Origin: Aphelocoma coerulescens
Taxonomy: Eukaryota; Chordata; Aves; Passeriformes; Corvidae
Assembly: GCF_041296385.1 (NCBI RefSeq)
Contig: NW_027183981.1
Coordinates: 124,001 to 188,000 of the forward strand
Length of the DNA stretch: 64,000 nucleotides
Reading direction: 5' to 3'
The translations under genes were made by a program, and so were the position numbers. Within the stretch, counting starts at the first letter, position 1. The number at the start of each line of letters is the position of its first letter. The notes below the pieces were generated by a model that saw nothing but the letters and a program-made list of their open reading frames with translations, was not told the DNA's origin and did no database searches. Shown here in pieces: positions 20,113 through 33,270 of this stretch.

Positions 20113-22080
20113 CTCCCTGATGCACTCTGTCCTCCCCTTCTCAAAGGAGTAGACGGTGGCATCAGGACACACCTGTGTCCCAGCAGCTGGGTGCCCAGCC
20201 GGGAGCAGGAGCAGGGCTGGGGCTGCTCCCAAAGTTGCCCCGCCCCAATGCCAGAGCCGGACATATGCTGAGGGGGGGCTGGATCAGGCTTTATTGTCCA
20301 GCTGCATGCCAGGAGTGAGCACAAAATCTACCTGCATTCTCTGCAGCATGCCATCCTGGAGCAGAGCCATTGCCAAAGGAAGCCGTGAGCCCGTGCCAAG
20401 CCAGTGCCGGAGTGGGATCCTAGCAGCACCTGTGGAAGCCGGGAGAGAGGAGCCCACCTGGAGCAGGTTCGTGCAGGATTAATCATCCCGTGGCTTCCCA
20501 CCAGGGTCCTGTTGCTTCCAAAAGGCCCCACAGTGTCACTGTGGCCCCTCGGTTCCACCAGGTTCCATAGCGTCACTGTGGTGCCCAGGGTTCCGTCAGC
20601 TTCGCCAGCATCCCCACGGTCTGCAGAGCTCCCCGAGCTTCTGTGGTGTCACAGTGGAGGCAGGGTTGCATCAGGTTCCATAGCATCAGCACGGTCTCCA
20701 GGGCTCCCCTGAGCTTCTGTGGTGGTGTCACAGAGGAGCCAGGCTTCCTTGTAGTTCCCCAGCATCACAAAGGCTCTCCTGGGAGCCACGGGTCACAAAG
20801 CACCGTGGGCTCTGTGCAGCCCCGCTGTGTCACAATGGCCGCTGGCTTCCACGAGCCCCCGCAGTGTCCCAGTGGGCCCCGTGGCTTTAGGAGTGGGTGG
20901 CTGGGAGTTGGTGCCAGCGGCTGGGGGAGCAGCAGCAGGGACTGTGTGTGGACAGTGCCATGGCCACTTGTGTGGCCACTGGTGTCTCTGTGCCAGGCAC
21001 AGCCGTGGTGTGTAACACCGGCTCCGGGTCCTTTGGCTGTGCAGGTGGCAGTCACGGCCTGGAGCAGGGCTGCTCCCGGGGGACAGCCTGGGGCAGGAGG
21101 CTGCTGGAGATTCATTCCCCACACTCCTTGTCATGAGGTGCTCAGAGTGATTGGAAAGGCTGTTGGCAGCAGGCAGTTCTCTGGGTTCAAGCTGTGGAGC
21201 TGTCAGCGGGAATGCAAAGGCCAAGCTGCTGAGCCTTTTTTCCTGGTGCCTTTAGTGTGTGAGCAGTCCCTGGTGCCGTTGTCTTTGGATCCTGAGTGTG
21301 GGAGAGGCAAGGCTTAGGATGGTGCGTAGAGCTGAGAAGGAAAGTGCCGAGAGCAGCGTGTGTGCTGCTGCTTTGAGGGGTGCAGTTGAAGTTGTAGGCA
21401 GCAAGAGCTTTCTCAGCTGGCCCTTTTGTGAGCTCTGCTTTTGCCAGATGACTTCCATCTTACCCTCTTACCATCTTAGCCTCTCATTTTTGCATATCCC
21501 AAACCCCCTTCCAAACATCCAGCAGCTGCTTGTAAAGAAGAAGTCCTAGAACAAAAAGCCAGTGCTGCCTTTCATAGCCCCTTTGCTGTCTATGAAGTAG
21601 AGGAAAGAAGCTAGTGAGACGCACTTTCTTTCTCAACTCCATAGAGCGCATCCTTCTCTCAAGGTGGCAGAGTCCTTGGCGGAAGTGAAGCATCTGCAGC
21701 TGCAGTTCAGACTGAGAGATGTGCCAGGACAGGAAACATTTGCTGACCTTCCCTGTTCCCTGTGCAACATGATTCTCGCATCCCAGTCACTTTCACACAC
21801 CTTCGGTACCCCTGAGTCCAAGCAGCTAAAGCTCACAGAGACAGAAGTGTCAGGAAGGAAAACGTTGCAAAAGCACCCCCTTCTCTTATCAGCATATAAA
21901 TTGTGCACAACAGGCTGCGGCACCGAACCTTCCTTCTCAGATAGACATGCCATCACACTTTTCACTCTTGCAGCTCGGTTGAAAAGCTCCAGCAGCTGCT
22001 CCCGCAATAGCAAAAGGTTCTAGAAGTGAAAGCCAGTTTGGGGCTGCACCTTCTCCTTGCCGCATGTAAGCCACACCAAA
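20113..22080 (+). repeat. Unit 10, 1-copy delta class, the outlier
   Basis: 1968 bp, with one 75-bp copy at 20646-20724 that has the front of copy A (CAGTGG, GGTTCCATA) and the CTCCCC plus TGG end of copy E. Markers -,G,C,G,C. It also carries five private substitutions: 21025 (T to C), 21229 (G to C), 21240 (G to T), 21798 (T to C) and 21809 (T to C), more than any other unit. Confidence 0.97.
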
Positions 22081-24273
22081 CTCCCTGATGCACTCTGTCC
22101 TCCCCTTCTCAAAGGAGTAGACGGTGGCATCAGGACACACCTGTGTCCCAGCAGCTGGGTGCCCAGCCGGGAGCAGGAGCAGGGCTGGGGCTGCTCCCAA
22201 AGTTGCCCCGCCCCAATGCCAGAGCCGGACATATGCTGAGGGGGGGCTGGATCAGGCTTTATTGTCCAGCTGCATGCCAGGAGTGAGCACAAAATCTACC
22301 TGCATTCTCTGCAGCATGCCATCCTGGAGCAGAGCCATTGCCAAAGGAAGCCGTGAGCCCGTGCCAAGCCAGTGCCGGAGTGGGATCCTAGCAGCACCTG
22401 TGGAAGCCGGGAGAGAGGAGCCCACCTGGAGCAGGTTCGTGCAGGATTAATCATCCCGTGGCTTCCCACCAGGGTCCTGTTGCTTCCAAAAGGCCCCACA
22501 GTGTCACTGTGGCCCCTCGGTTCCACCAGGTTCCATAGCGTCACTGTGGTGCCCAGGGTTCCGTCAGCTTCGCCAGCATCCCCACGGTCTGCAGAGCTCC
22601 CCGAGCTTCTGTGGTGTCACAGTGGAGGCAGGGTTGCATCAGGTTCCATAGCATCAGCACGGTCTCCAGGGCTCCCAGAGGTTCTGTGGTGTCACAGTGG
22701 AGGCAGGGTTGCATCAGGTTCCATAGCATCACCACAGTCTCCAGGGCTCCCTGAGCTTCTGTGGTGTCACAGTGGAGGCAGGGTTGCATCAGGTTCCATA
22801 GCATCAGCACGGTCTCCAGGGCTCCCAGAGGTTCTGTGGTGTCACAGAGGAGGCAGGGTTGCATCAGGTTCCATAGCATCAGCACGGTCTCCAGGGCTCC
22901 CCTGAGCTTCTGTGGTGGTGTCACAGAGGAGGCAGGCTTCCTTGTAGTTCCCCAGCATCACAAAGGCTCTCCTGGGAGCCACGGGTCACAAAGCACCGTG
23001 GGCTCTGTGCAGCCCCGCTGTGTCACAATGGCCGCTGGCTTCCACGAGCCCCCGCAGTGTCCCAGTGGGCCCCGTGGCTTTAGGAGTGGGTGGCTGGGAG
23101 TTGGTGCCAGCGGCTGGGGGAGCAGCAGCAGGGACTGTGTGTGGACAGTGCCATGGCCACTTGTGTGGCCACTGGTGTCTCTGTGCCAGGCACAGCCGTG
23201 GTGTGTAACACCGGCTCTGGGTCCTTTGGCTGTGCAGGTGGCAGTCACGGCCTGGAGCAGGGCTGCTCCCGGGGGACAGCCTGGGGCAGGAGGCTGCTGG
23301 AGATTCATTCCCCACACTCCTTGTCATGAGGTGCTCAGAGTGATTGGAAAGGCTGTTGGCAGCAGGCAGTTCTCTGGGTTCAAGCTGTGGAGCTGTCAGC
23401 GGGAATGCAAAGGCCAAGCTGGTGAGCCTTTTGTCCTGGTGCCTTTAGTGTGTGAGCAGTCCCTGGTGCCGTTGTCTTTGGATCCTGAGTGTGGGAGAGG
23501 CAAGGCTTAGGATGGTGCGTAGAGCTGAGAAGGAAAGTGCCGAGAGCAGCGTGTGTGCTGCTGCTTTGAGGGGTGCAGTTGAAGTTGTAGGCAGCAAGAG
23601 CTTTCTCAGCTGGCCCTTTTGTGAGCTCTGCTTTTGCCAGATGACTTCCATCTTACCCTCTTACCATCTTAGCCTCTCATTTTTGCATATCCCAAACCCC
23701 CTTCCAAACATCCAGCAGCTGCTTGTAAAGAAGAAGTCCTAGAACAAAAAGCCAGTGCTGCCTTTCATAGCCCCTTTGCTGTCTATGAAGTAGAGGAAAG
23801 AAGCTAGTGAGACGCACTTTCTTTCTCAACTCCATAGAGCGCATCCTTCTCTCAAGGTGGCAGAGTCCTTGGCGGAAGTGAAGCATCTGCAGCTGCAGTT
23901 CAGACTGAGAGATGTGCCAGGACAGGAAACATTTGCTGACCTTCCCTGTTCCCTGTGCAACATGATTCTCGCATCCCAGTCACTTTCACATACCTTCGGT
24001 ATCCCTGAGTCCAAGCAGCTAAAGCTCACAGAGACAGAAGTGTCAGGAAGGAAAACGTTCCAAAAGCACCCCCTTCTCTTATCAGCATATAAATTGTGCA
24101 CAACAGGCTGCGGCACCGAACCTTCCTTCTCAGATAGACATGCCATCACACTTTTCACTCTTGCAGCTCGGTTGAAAAGCTCCAGCAGCTGCTCCCGCAA
24201 TAGCAAAAGGTTCTAGAAGTGAAAGCCAGTTTGGGGCTGCACCTTCTCCTTGCCGCATGTAAGCCACACCAAA
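22081..24273 (+). repeat. Unit 11, 4-copy 4a class
   Basis: 2193 bp, minisatellite 22614-22917 with the D/E junction of units 2 and 3. Markers G,G,C,C,C. Private C to G at 22932 makes the first right-flank monomer read GAGGAGGCAGG, closer to the 75-bp copies, so it could be a conversion event. Confidence 0.97.
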
Positions 24274-26466
24274 CTCCCTGATGCACTCTGTCCTCCCCTT
24301 CTCAAAGGAGTAGACGGTGGCATCAGGACACACCTGTGTCCCAGCAGCTGGGTGCCCAGCCGGGAGCAGGAGCAGGGCTGGGGCTGCTCCCAAAGTTGCC
24401 CCGCCCCAATGCCAGAGCCGGACATATGCTGAGGGGGGGCTGGATCAGGCTTTATTGTCCAGCTGCATGCCAGGAGTGAGCACAAAATCTACCTGCATTC
24501 TCTGCAGCATGCCATCCTGGAGCAGAGCCATTGTCAAAGGAAGCCGTGAGCCCGTGCCAAGCCAGTGCCGGAGTGGGATCCTAGCAGCACCTGTGGAAGC
24601 CGGGAGAGAGGAGCCCACCTGGAGCAGGTTCGTGCAGGATTAATCATCCCGTGGCTTCCCACCAGGGTCCTGTTGCTTCCAAAAGGCCCCACAGTGTCAC
24701 TGTGGCCCCTCGGTTCCACCAGGTTCCATAGCGTCACTGTGGTGCCCAGGGTTCCGTCAGCTTCGCCAGCATCCCCACGGTCTGCAGAGCTCCCCGAGCT
24801 TCTGTGGTGTCACAGTGGAGGCAGGGTTGCATCAGGTTCCATAGCATCAGCACGGTCTCCAGGGCTCCCAGATGTTCTGTGGTGTCACAGTGGAGGCAGG
24901 GTTGCATCAGGTTCCATAGCATCACCACAGTCTCCAGGGCTCCCTGAGCTTCTGTGGTGTCACAGTGGAGGCAGGGTTGCATCAGGTTCCATAGCATCAG
25001 CACGGTCTCCAGGGCTCCAAGAGCTTCTGTGGTGTCACAGAGGAGGCAGGGTTGCATCAGGTTCAATAGCATCAGCACGGTCTCCAGGGCTCCCCTGAGC
25101 TTCTGTGGTGGTGTCACAGAGGAGCCAGGCTTCCTTGTAGTTCCCCAGCATCACAAAGGCTCTCCTGGGAGCCACGGGTCACAAAGCACCGTGGGCTCTG
25201 TGCAGCCCCGCTGTGTCACAATGGCCGCTGGCTTCCACGAGCCCCCGCAGTGTCCCAGTGGGCCCCGTGGCTTTAGGAGTGGGTGGCTGGGAGTTGGTGC
25301 CAGCGGCTGGGGGAGCAGCAGCAGGGACTGTGTGTGGACAGTGCCATGGCCACTTGTGTGGCCACTGGTGTCTCTGTGCCAGGCACAGCCGTGGTGTGTA
25401 ACACCGGCTCTGGGTCCTTTGGCTGTGCAGGTGGCAGTCACGGCCTGGAGCAGGGCTGCTCCCGGGGGACAGCCTGGGGCAGGAGGCTGCTGGAGATTCA
25501 TTCCCCACACTCCTTGTCATGAGGTGCTCAGAGTGATTGGAAAGGCTGTTGGCAGCAGGCAGTTCTCTGGGTTCAAGCTGTGGAGCTGTCAGCGGGAATG
25601 CAAAGGCCAAGCTGGTGAGCCTTTTGTCCTGGTGCCTTTAGTGTGTGAGCAGTCCCTGGTGCCGTTGTCTTTGGATCCTGAGTGTGGGAGAGGCAAGGCT
25701 TAGGATGGTGCGTAGAGCTGAGAAGGAAAGTGCCGAGAGCAGCGTGTGTGCTGCTGCTTTGAGGGGTGCAGTTGAAGTTGTAGGCAGCAAGAGCTTTCTC
25801 AGCTGGCCCTTTTGTGAGCTCTGCTTTTGCCAGATGACTTCCATCTTACCCTCTTACCATCTTAGCCTCTCATTTTTGCATATCCCAAACCCCCTTCCAA
25901 ACATCCAGCAGCTGCTTGTAAAGAAGAAGTCCTAGAACAAAAAGCCAGTGCTGCCTTTCATAGCCCCTTTGCTGTCTATGAAGTAGAGGAAAGAAGCTAG
26001 TGAGACGCACTTTCTTTCTCAACTCCATAGAGCGCATCCTTCTCTCAAGGTGGCAGAGTCCTTGGCGGAAGTGAAGCATCTGCAGCTGCAGTTCAGACTG
26101 AGAGATGTGCCAGGACAGGAAACATTTGCTGACCTTCCCTGTTCCCTGTGCAACATGATTCTCGCATCCCAGTCACTTTCACATACCTTCGGTATCCCTG
26201 AGTCCAAGCAGCTAAAGCTCACAGAGACAGAAGTGTCAGGAAGGAAAACGTTCCAAAAGCACCCCCTTCTGTTATCAGCATATAAATTGTGCACAACAGG
26301 CTGCGGCACCGAACCTTCCTTCTCAGATAGACATGCCATCACACTTTTCACTCTTGCAGCTCGGTTGAAAAGCTCCAGCAGCTGCTCCCGCAATAGCAAA
26401 AGGTTCTAGAAGTGAAAGCCAGTTTGGGGCTGCACCTTCTCCTTGCCGCATGTAAGCCACACCAAA
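24274..26466 (+). repeat. Unit 12, 4-copy 4b class with private changes
   Basis: 2193 bp, minisatellite 24807-25110. Markers G,G,C,C,G. C to T at 24534 creates a premature stop in the minus-strand frame that precedes the AATAAA, and G to T at 24873 changes copy A. The stop argues against that frame being a needed protein. Confidence 0.97.
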
Positions 26467-28734
26467 CTCCCTGATGCACTCTGTCCTCCCCTTCTCAAAG
26501 GAGTAGACGGTGGCATCAGGACACACCTGTGTCCCAGCAGCTGGGTGCCCAGCCGGGAGCAGGAGCAGGGCTGGGGCTGCTCCCAAAGTTGCCCCGCCCC
26601 AATGCCAGAGCCGGACATATGCTGAGGGGGGGCTGGATCAGGCTTTATTGTCCAGCTGCATGCCAGGAGTGAGCACAAAATCTACCTGCATTCTCTGCAG
26701 CATGCCATCCTGGAGCAGAGCCATTGCCAAAGGAAGCCGTGAGCCCGTGCCAAGCCAGTGCCGGAGTGGGATCCTAGCAGCACCTGTGGAAGCCGGGAGA
26801 GAGGAGCCCACCTGGAGCAGGTTCGTGCAGGATTAATCATCCCGTGGCTTCCCACCAGGGTCCTGTTGCTTCCAAAAGGCCCCACAGTGTCACTGTGGCC
26901 CCTCGGTTCCACCAGGTTCCATAGCGTCACTGTGGTGCCCAGGGTTCCGTCAGCTTCGCCAGCATCCCCACGGTCTGCAGAGCTCCCCGAGCTTCTGTGG
27001 TGTCACAGTGGAGGCAGGGTTGCATCAGGTTCCATAGCATCAGCACGGTCTCCAGGGCTCCCAGAGGTTCTGTGGTGTCACAGTGGAGGCAGGGTTGCAT
27101 CAGGTTCCATAGCATCACCACAGTCTCCAGGGCTCCCTGAGCTTCTGTGGTGTCACAGTGGAGGCAGGGTTGCATCAGGTTCCATAGCATCAGCACGGTC
27201 TCCAGGGCTCCCAGAGGTTCTGTGGTGTCACAGAGGAGGCAGGGTTGCATCAGGTTCCATAGCATCACCACGGTCTCCAGGGCTCCAAGAGCTTCTGTGG
27301 TGTCACAGAGGAGGCAGGGTTGCATCAGGTTCAATAGCATCAGCACGGTCTCCAGGGCTCCCCTGAGCTTCTGTGGTGGTGTCACAGAGGAGCCAGGCTT
27401 CCTTGTAGTTCCCCAGCATCACAAAGGCTCTCCTGGGAGCCACGGGTCACAAAGCACCGTGGGCTCTGTGCAGCCCCGCTGTGTCACAATGGCCGCTGGC
27501 TTCCACGAGCCCCCGCAGTGTCCCAGTGGGCCCCGTGGCTTTAGGAGTGGGTGGCTGGGAGTTGGTGCCAGCGGCTGGGGGAGCAGCAGCAGGGACTGTG
27601 TGTGGACAGTGCCATGGCCACTTGTGTGGCCACTGGTGTCTCTGTGCCAGGCACAGCCGTGGTATGTAACACCGGCTCTGGGTCCTTTGGCTGTGCAGGT
27701 GGCAGTCACGGCCTGGAGCAGGGCTGCTCCCGGGGGACAGCCTGGGGCAGGAGGCTGCTGGAGATTCATTCCCCACACTCCTTGTCATGAGGTGCTCAGA
27801 GTGATTGGAAAGGCTGTTGGCAGCAGGCAGTTCTCTGGGTTCAAGCTGTGGAGCTGTCAGCGGGAATGCAAAGGCCAAGCTGGTGAGCCTTTTGTCCTGG
27901 TGCCTTTAGTGTGTGAGCAGTCCCTGGTGCCGTTGTCTTTGGATCCTGAGTGTGGGAGAGGCAAGGCTTAGGATGGTGCGTAGAGCTGAGAAGGAAAGTG
28001 CCGAGAGCAGCGTGTGTGCTGCTGCTTTGAGGGGTGCAGTTGAAGTTGTAGGCAGCAAGAGCTTTCTCAGCTGGCCCTTTTGTGAGCTCTGCTTTTGCCA
28101 GATGACTTCCATCTTACCCTCTTACCATCTTAGCCTCTCATTTTTGCATATCCCAAACCCCCTTCCAAACATCCAGCAGCTGCTTGTAAAGAAGAAGTCC
28201 TAGAACAAAAAGCCAGTGCTGCCTTTCATAGCCCCTTTGCTGTCTATGAAGTAGAGGAAAGAAGCTAGTGAGACGCACTTTCTTTCTCAACTCCATAGAG
28301 CGCATCCTTCTCTCAAGGTGGCAGAGTCCTTGGCGGAAGTGAAGCATCTGCAGCTGCAGTTCAGACTGAGAGATGTGCCAGGACAGGAAACATTTGCTGA
28401 CCTTCCCTGTTCCCTGTGCAACATGATTCTCGCATCCCAGTCACTTTCACATACCTTCGGTATCCCTGAGTCCAAGCAGCTAAAGCTCACAGAGACAGAA
28501 GTGTCAGGAAGGAAAACGTTCCAAAAGCACCCCCTTCTGTTATCAGCATATAAATTGTGCACAACAGGCTGCGGCACCGAACCTTCCTTCTCAGATAGAC
28601 ATGCCATCACACTTTTCACTCTTGCAGCTCGGTTGAAAAGCTCCAGCAGCTGCTCCCGCAATAGCAAAAGGTTCTAGAAGTGAAAGCCAGTTTGGGGCTG
28701 CACCTTCTCCTTGCCGCATGTAAGCCACACCAAA
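26467..28734 (+). repeat. Unit 13, 5-copy beta-Y class
   Basis: 2268 bp, minisatellite 27000-27378. Markers G,A,C,C,G (m2 at 27664), identical to units 5, 15 and 24. Confidence 0.97.
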
Positions 28735-31002
28735 CTCCCTGATGCACTCTGTCCTCCCCTTCTCAAAGGAGTAGACGGTGGCATCAGGACACACCTGTGT
28801 CCCAGCAGCTGGGTGCCCAGCCGGGAGCAGGAGCAGGGCTGGGGCTGCTCCCAAAGTTGCCCCGCCCCAATGCCAGAGCCGGACATATGCTGAGGGGGGG
28901 CTGGATCAGGCTTTATTGTCCAGCTGCATGCCAGGAGTGAGCACAAAATCTACCTGCATTCTCTGCAGCATGCCATCCTGGAGCAGAGCCATTGCCAAAG
29001 GAAGCCGTGAGCCCGTGCCAAGCCAGTGCCGGAGTGGGATCCTAGCAGCACCTGTGGAAGCCGGGAGAGAGGAGCCCACCTGGAGCAGGTTCGTGCAGGA
29101 TTAATCATCCCGTGGCTTCCCACCAGGGTCCTGTTGCTTCCAAAAGGCCCCACAGTGTCACTGTGGCCCCTCGGTTCCACCAGGTTCCATAGCGTCACTG
29201 TGGTGCCCAGGGTTCCGTCAGCTTCGCCAGCATCCCCACGGTCTGCAGAGCTCCCCGAGCTTCTGTGGTGTCACAGTGGAGGCAGGGTTGCATCAGGTTC
29301 CATAGCATCAGCACGGTCTCCAGGGCTCCCAGAGGTTCTGTGGTGTCACAGTGGAGGCAGGGTTGCATCAGGTTCCATAGCATCACCACAGTCTCCAGGG
29401 CTCCCTGAGCTTCTGTGGTGTCACAGTGGAGGCAGGGTTGCATCAGGTTCCATAGCATCAGCACGGTCTCCAGAGCTCCCAGAGGTTCTGTGGTGTCACA
29501 GAGGAGGCAGGGTTGCATCAGGTTCCATAGCATCACCACGGTCTCCAGGGCTCCAAGAGCTTCTGTGGTGTCACAGAGGAGGCAGGGTTGCATCAGGTTC
29601 AATAGCATCAGCACGGTCTCCAGGGCTCCCCTGAGCTTCTGTGGTGGTGTCACAGAGGAGCCAGGCTTCCTTGTAGTTCCCCAGCATCACAAAGGCTCTC
29701 CTGGGAGCCACGGGTCACAAAGCACCGTGGGCTCTGTGCAGCCCCGCTGTGTCACAATGGCCGCTGGCTTCCACGAGCCCCCGCAGTGTCCCAGTGGGCC
29801 CCGTGGCTTTAGGAGTGGGTGGCTGGGAGTTGGTGCCAGCGGCTGGGGGAGCAGCAGCAGGGACTGTGTGTGGACAGTGCCATGGCCACTTGTGTGGCCA
29901 CTGGTGTCTCTGTGCCAGGCACAGCCGTGGTGTGTAACACCGGCTCTGGGTCCTTTGGCTGTGCAGGTGGCAGTCACGGCCTGGAGCAGGGCTGCTCCCG
30001 GGGGACAGCCTGGGGCAGGAGGCTGCTGGAGATTCATTCCCCACACTCCTTGTCATGAGGTGCTCAGAGTGATTGGAAAGGCTGTTGGCAGCAGGCAGTT
30101 CTCTGGGTTCAAGCTGTGGAGCTGTCAGCGGGAATGCAAAGGCCAAGCTGGTGAGCCTTTTGTCCTGGTGCCTTTAGTGTGTGAGCAGTCCCTGGTGCCG
30201 TTGTCTTTGGATCCTGAGTGTGGGAGAGGCAAGGCTTAGGATGGTGCGTAGAGCTGAGAAGGAAAGTGCCGAGAGCAGCGTGTGTGCTGCTGCTTTGAGG
30301 GGTGCAGTTGAAGTTGTAGGCAGCAAGAGCTTTCTCAGCTGGCCCTTTTGTGAGCTCTGCTTTTGCCAGATGACTTCCATCTTACCCTCTTACCATCTTA
30401 GCCTCTCATTTTTGCATATCCCAAACCCCCTTCCAAACATCCAGCAGCTGCTTGTAAAGAAGAAGTCCTAGAACAAAAAGCCAGTGCTGCCTTTCATAGC
30501 CCCTTTGCTGTCTATGAAGTAGAGGAAAGAAGCTAGTGAGACGCACTTTCTTTCTCAACTCCATAGAGCGCATCCTTCTCTCAAGGTGGCAGAGTCCTTG
30601 GCGGAAGTGAAGCATCTGCAGCTGCAGTTCAGACTGAGAGATGTGCCAGGACAGGAAACATTTGCTGACCTTCCCTGTTCCCTGTGCAACATGATTCTCG
30701 CATCCCAGTCACTTTCACATACCTTCGGTATCCCTGAGTCCAAGCAGCTAAAGCTCACAGAGACAGAAGTGTCAGGAAGGAAAACGTTCCAAAAGCACCC
30801 CCTTCTGTTATCAGCATATAAATTGTGCACAACAGGCTGCGGCACCGAACCTTCCTTCTCAGATAGACATGCCATCACACTTTTCACTCTTGCAGCTCGG
30901 TTGAAAAGCTCCAGCAGCTGCTCCCGCAATAGCAAAAGGTTCTAGAAGTGAAAGCCAGTTTGGGGCTGCACCTTCTCCTTGCCGCATGTAAGCCACACCA
31001 AA
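28735..31002 (+). repeat. Unit 14, 5-copy gamma class
   Basis: 2268 bp, minisatellite 29268-29646. Markers A,G,C,C,G. It has C at m3 although most gamma units have T, so the right part resembles the neighbouring beta-Y units. Confidence 0.97.
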
Positions 31003-33270
31003 CTCCCTGATGCACTCTGTCCTCCCCTTCTCAAAGGAGTAGACGGTGGCATCAGGACACACCTGTGTCCCAGCAGCTGGGTGCCCAGCCGGGAGCAGGA
31101 GCAGGGCTGGGGCTGCTCCCAAAGTTGCCCCGCCCCAATGCCAGAGCCGGACATATGCTGAGGGGGGGCTGGATCAGGCTTTATTGTCCAGCTGCATGCC
31201 AGGAGTGAGCACAAAATCTACCTGCATTCTCTGCAGCATGCCATCCTGGAGCAGAGCCATTGCCAAAGGAAGCCGTGAGCCCGTGCCAAGCCAGTGCCGG
31301 AGTGGGATCCTAGCAGCACCTGTGGAAGCCGGGAGAGAGGAGCCCACCTGGAGCAGGTTCGTGCAGGATTAATCATCCCGTGGCTTCCCACCAGGGTCCT
31401 GTTGCTTCCAAAAGGCCCCACAGTGTCACTGTGGCCCCTCGGTTCCACCAGGTTCCATAGCGTCACTGTGGTGCCCAGGGTTCCGTCAGCTTCGCCAGCA
31501 TCCCCACGGTCTGCAGAGCTCCCCGAGCTTCTGTGGTGTCACAGTGGAGGCAGGGTTGCATCAGGTTCCATAGCATCAGCACGGTCTCCAGGGCTCCCAG
31601 AGGTTCTGTGGTGTCACAGTGGAGGCAGGGTTGCATCAGGTTCCATAGCATCACCACAGTCTCCAGGGCTCCCTGAGCTTCTGTGGTGTCACAGTGGAGG
31701 CAGGGTTGCATCAGGTTCCATAGCATCAGCACGGTCTCCAGGGCTCCCAGAGGTTCTGTGGTGTCACAGAGGAGGCAGGGTTGCATCAGGTTCCATAGCA
31801 TCACCACGGTCTCCAGGGCTCCAAGAGCTTCTGTGGTGTCACAGAGGAGGCAGGGTTGCATCAGGTTCAATAGCATCAGCACGGTCTCCAGGGCTCCCCT
31901 GAGCTTCTGTGGTGGTGTCACAGAGGAGCCAGGCTTCCTTGTAGTTCCCCAGCATCACAAAGGCTCTCCTGGGAGCCACGGGTCACAAAGCACCGTGGGC
32001 TCTGTGCAGCCCCGCTGTGTCACAATGGCCGCTGGCTTCCACGAGCCCCCGCAGTGTCCCAGTGGGCCCCGTGGCTTTAGGAGTGGGTGGCTGGGAGTTG
32101 GTGCCAGCGGCTGGGGGAGCAGCAGCAGGGACTGTGTGTGGACAGTGCCATGGCCACTTGTGTGGCCACTGGTGTCTCTGTGCCAGGCACAGCCGTGGTA
32201 TGTAACACCGGCTCTGGGTCCTTTGGCTGTGCAGGTGGCAGTCACGGCCTGGAGCAGGGCTGCTCCCGGGGGACAGCCTGGGGCAGGAGGCTGCTGGAGA
32301 TTCATTCCCCACACTCCTTGTCATGAGGTGCTCAGAGTGATTGGAAAGGCTGTTGGCAGCAGGCAGTTCTCTGGGTTCAAGCTGTGGAGCTGTCAGCGGG
32401 AATGCAAAGGCCAAGCTGGTGAGCCTTTTGTCCTGGTGCCTTTAGTGTGTGAGCAGTCCCTGGTGCCGTTGTCTTTGGATCCTGAGTGTGGGAGAGGCAA
32501 GGCTTAGGATGGTGCGTAGAGCTGAGAAGGAAAGTGCCGAGAGCAGCGTGTGTGCTGCTGCTTTGAGGGGTGCAGTTGAAGTTGTAGGCAGCAAGAGCTT
32601 TCTCAGCTGGCCCTTTTGTGAGCTCTGCTTTTGCCAGATGACTTCCATCTTACCCTCTTACCATCTTAGCCTCTCATTTTTGCATATCCCAAACCCCCTT
32701 CCAAACATCCAGCAGCTGCTTGTAAAGAAGAAGTCCTAGAACAAAAAGCCAGTGCTGCCTTTCATAGCCCCTTTGCTGTCTATGAAGTAGAGGAAAGAAG
32801 CTAGTGAGACGCACTTTCTTTCTCAACTCCATAGAGCGCATCCTTCTCTCAAGGTGGCAGAGTCCTTGGCGGAAGTGAAGCATCTGCAGCTGCAGTTCAG
32901 ACTGAGAGATGTGCCAGGACAGGAAACATTTGCTGACCTTCCCTGTTCCCTGTGCAACATGATTCTCGCATCCCAGTCACTTTCACATACCTTCGGTATC
33001 CCTGAGTCCAAGCAGCTAAAGCTCACAGAGACAGAAGTGTCAGGAAGGAAAACGTTCCAAAAGCACCCCCTTCTGTTATCAGCATATAAATTGTGCACAA
33101 CAGGCTGCGGCACCGAACCTTCCTTCTCAGATAGACATGCCATCACACTTTTCACTCTTGCAGCTCGGTTGAAAAGCTCCAGCAGCTGCTCCCGCAATAG
33201 CAAAAGGTTCTAGAAGTGAAAGCCAGTTTGGGGCTGCACCTTCTCCTTGCCGCATGTAAGCCACACCAAA
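31003..33270 (+). repeat. Unit 15, 5-copy beta-Y class
   Basis: 2268 bp, minisatellite 31536-31914. Markers G,A,C,C,G (m2 at 32200). With unit 16 it repeats the beta-Y/gamma order of units 13-14. Confidence 0.97.
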
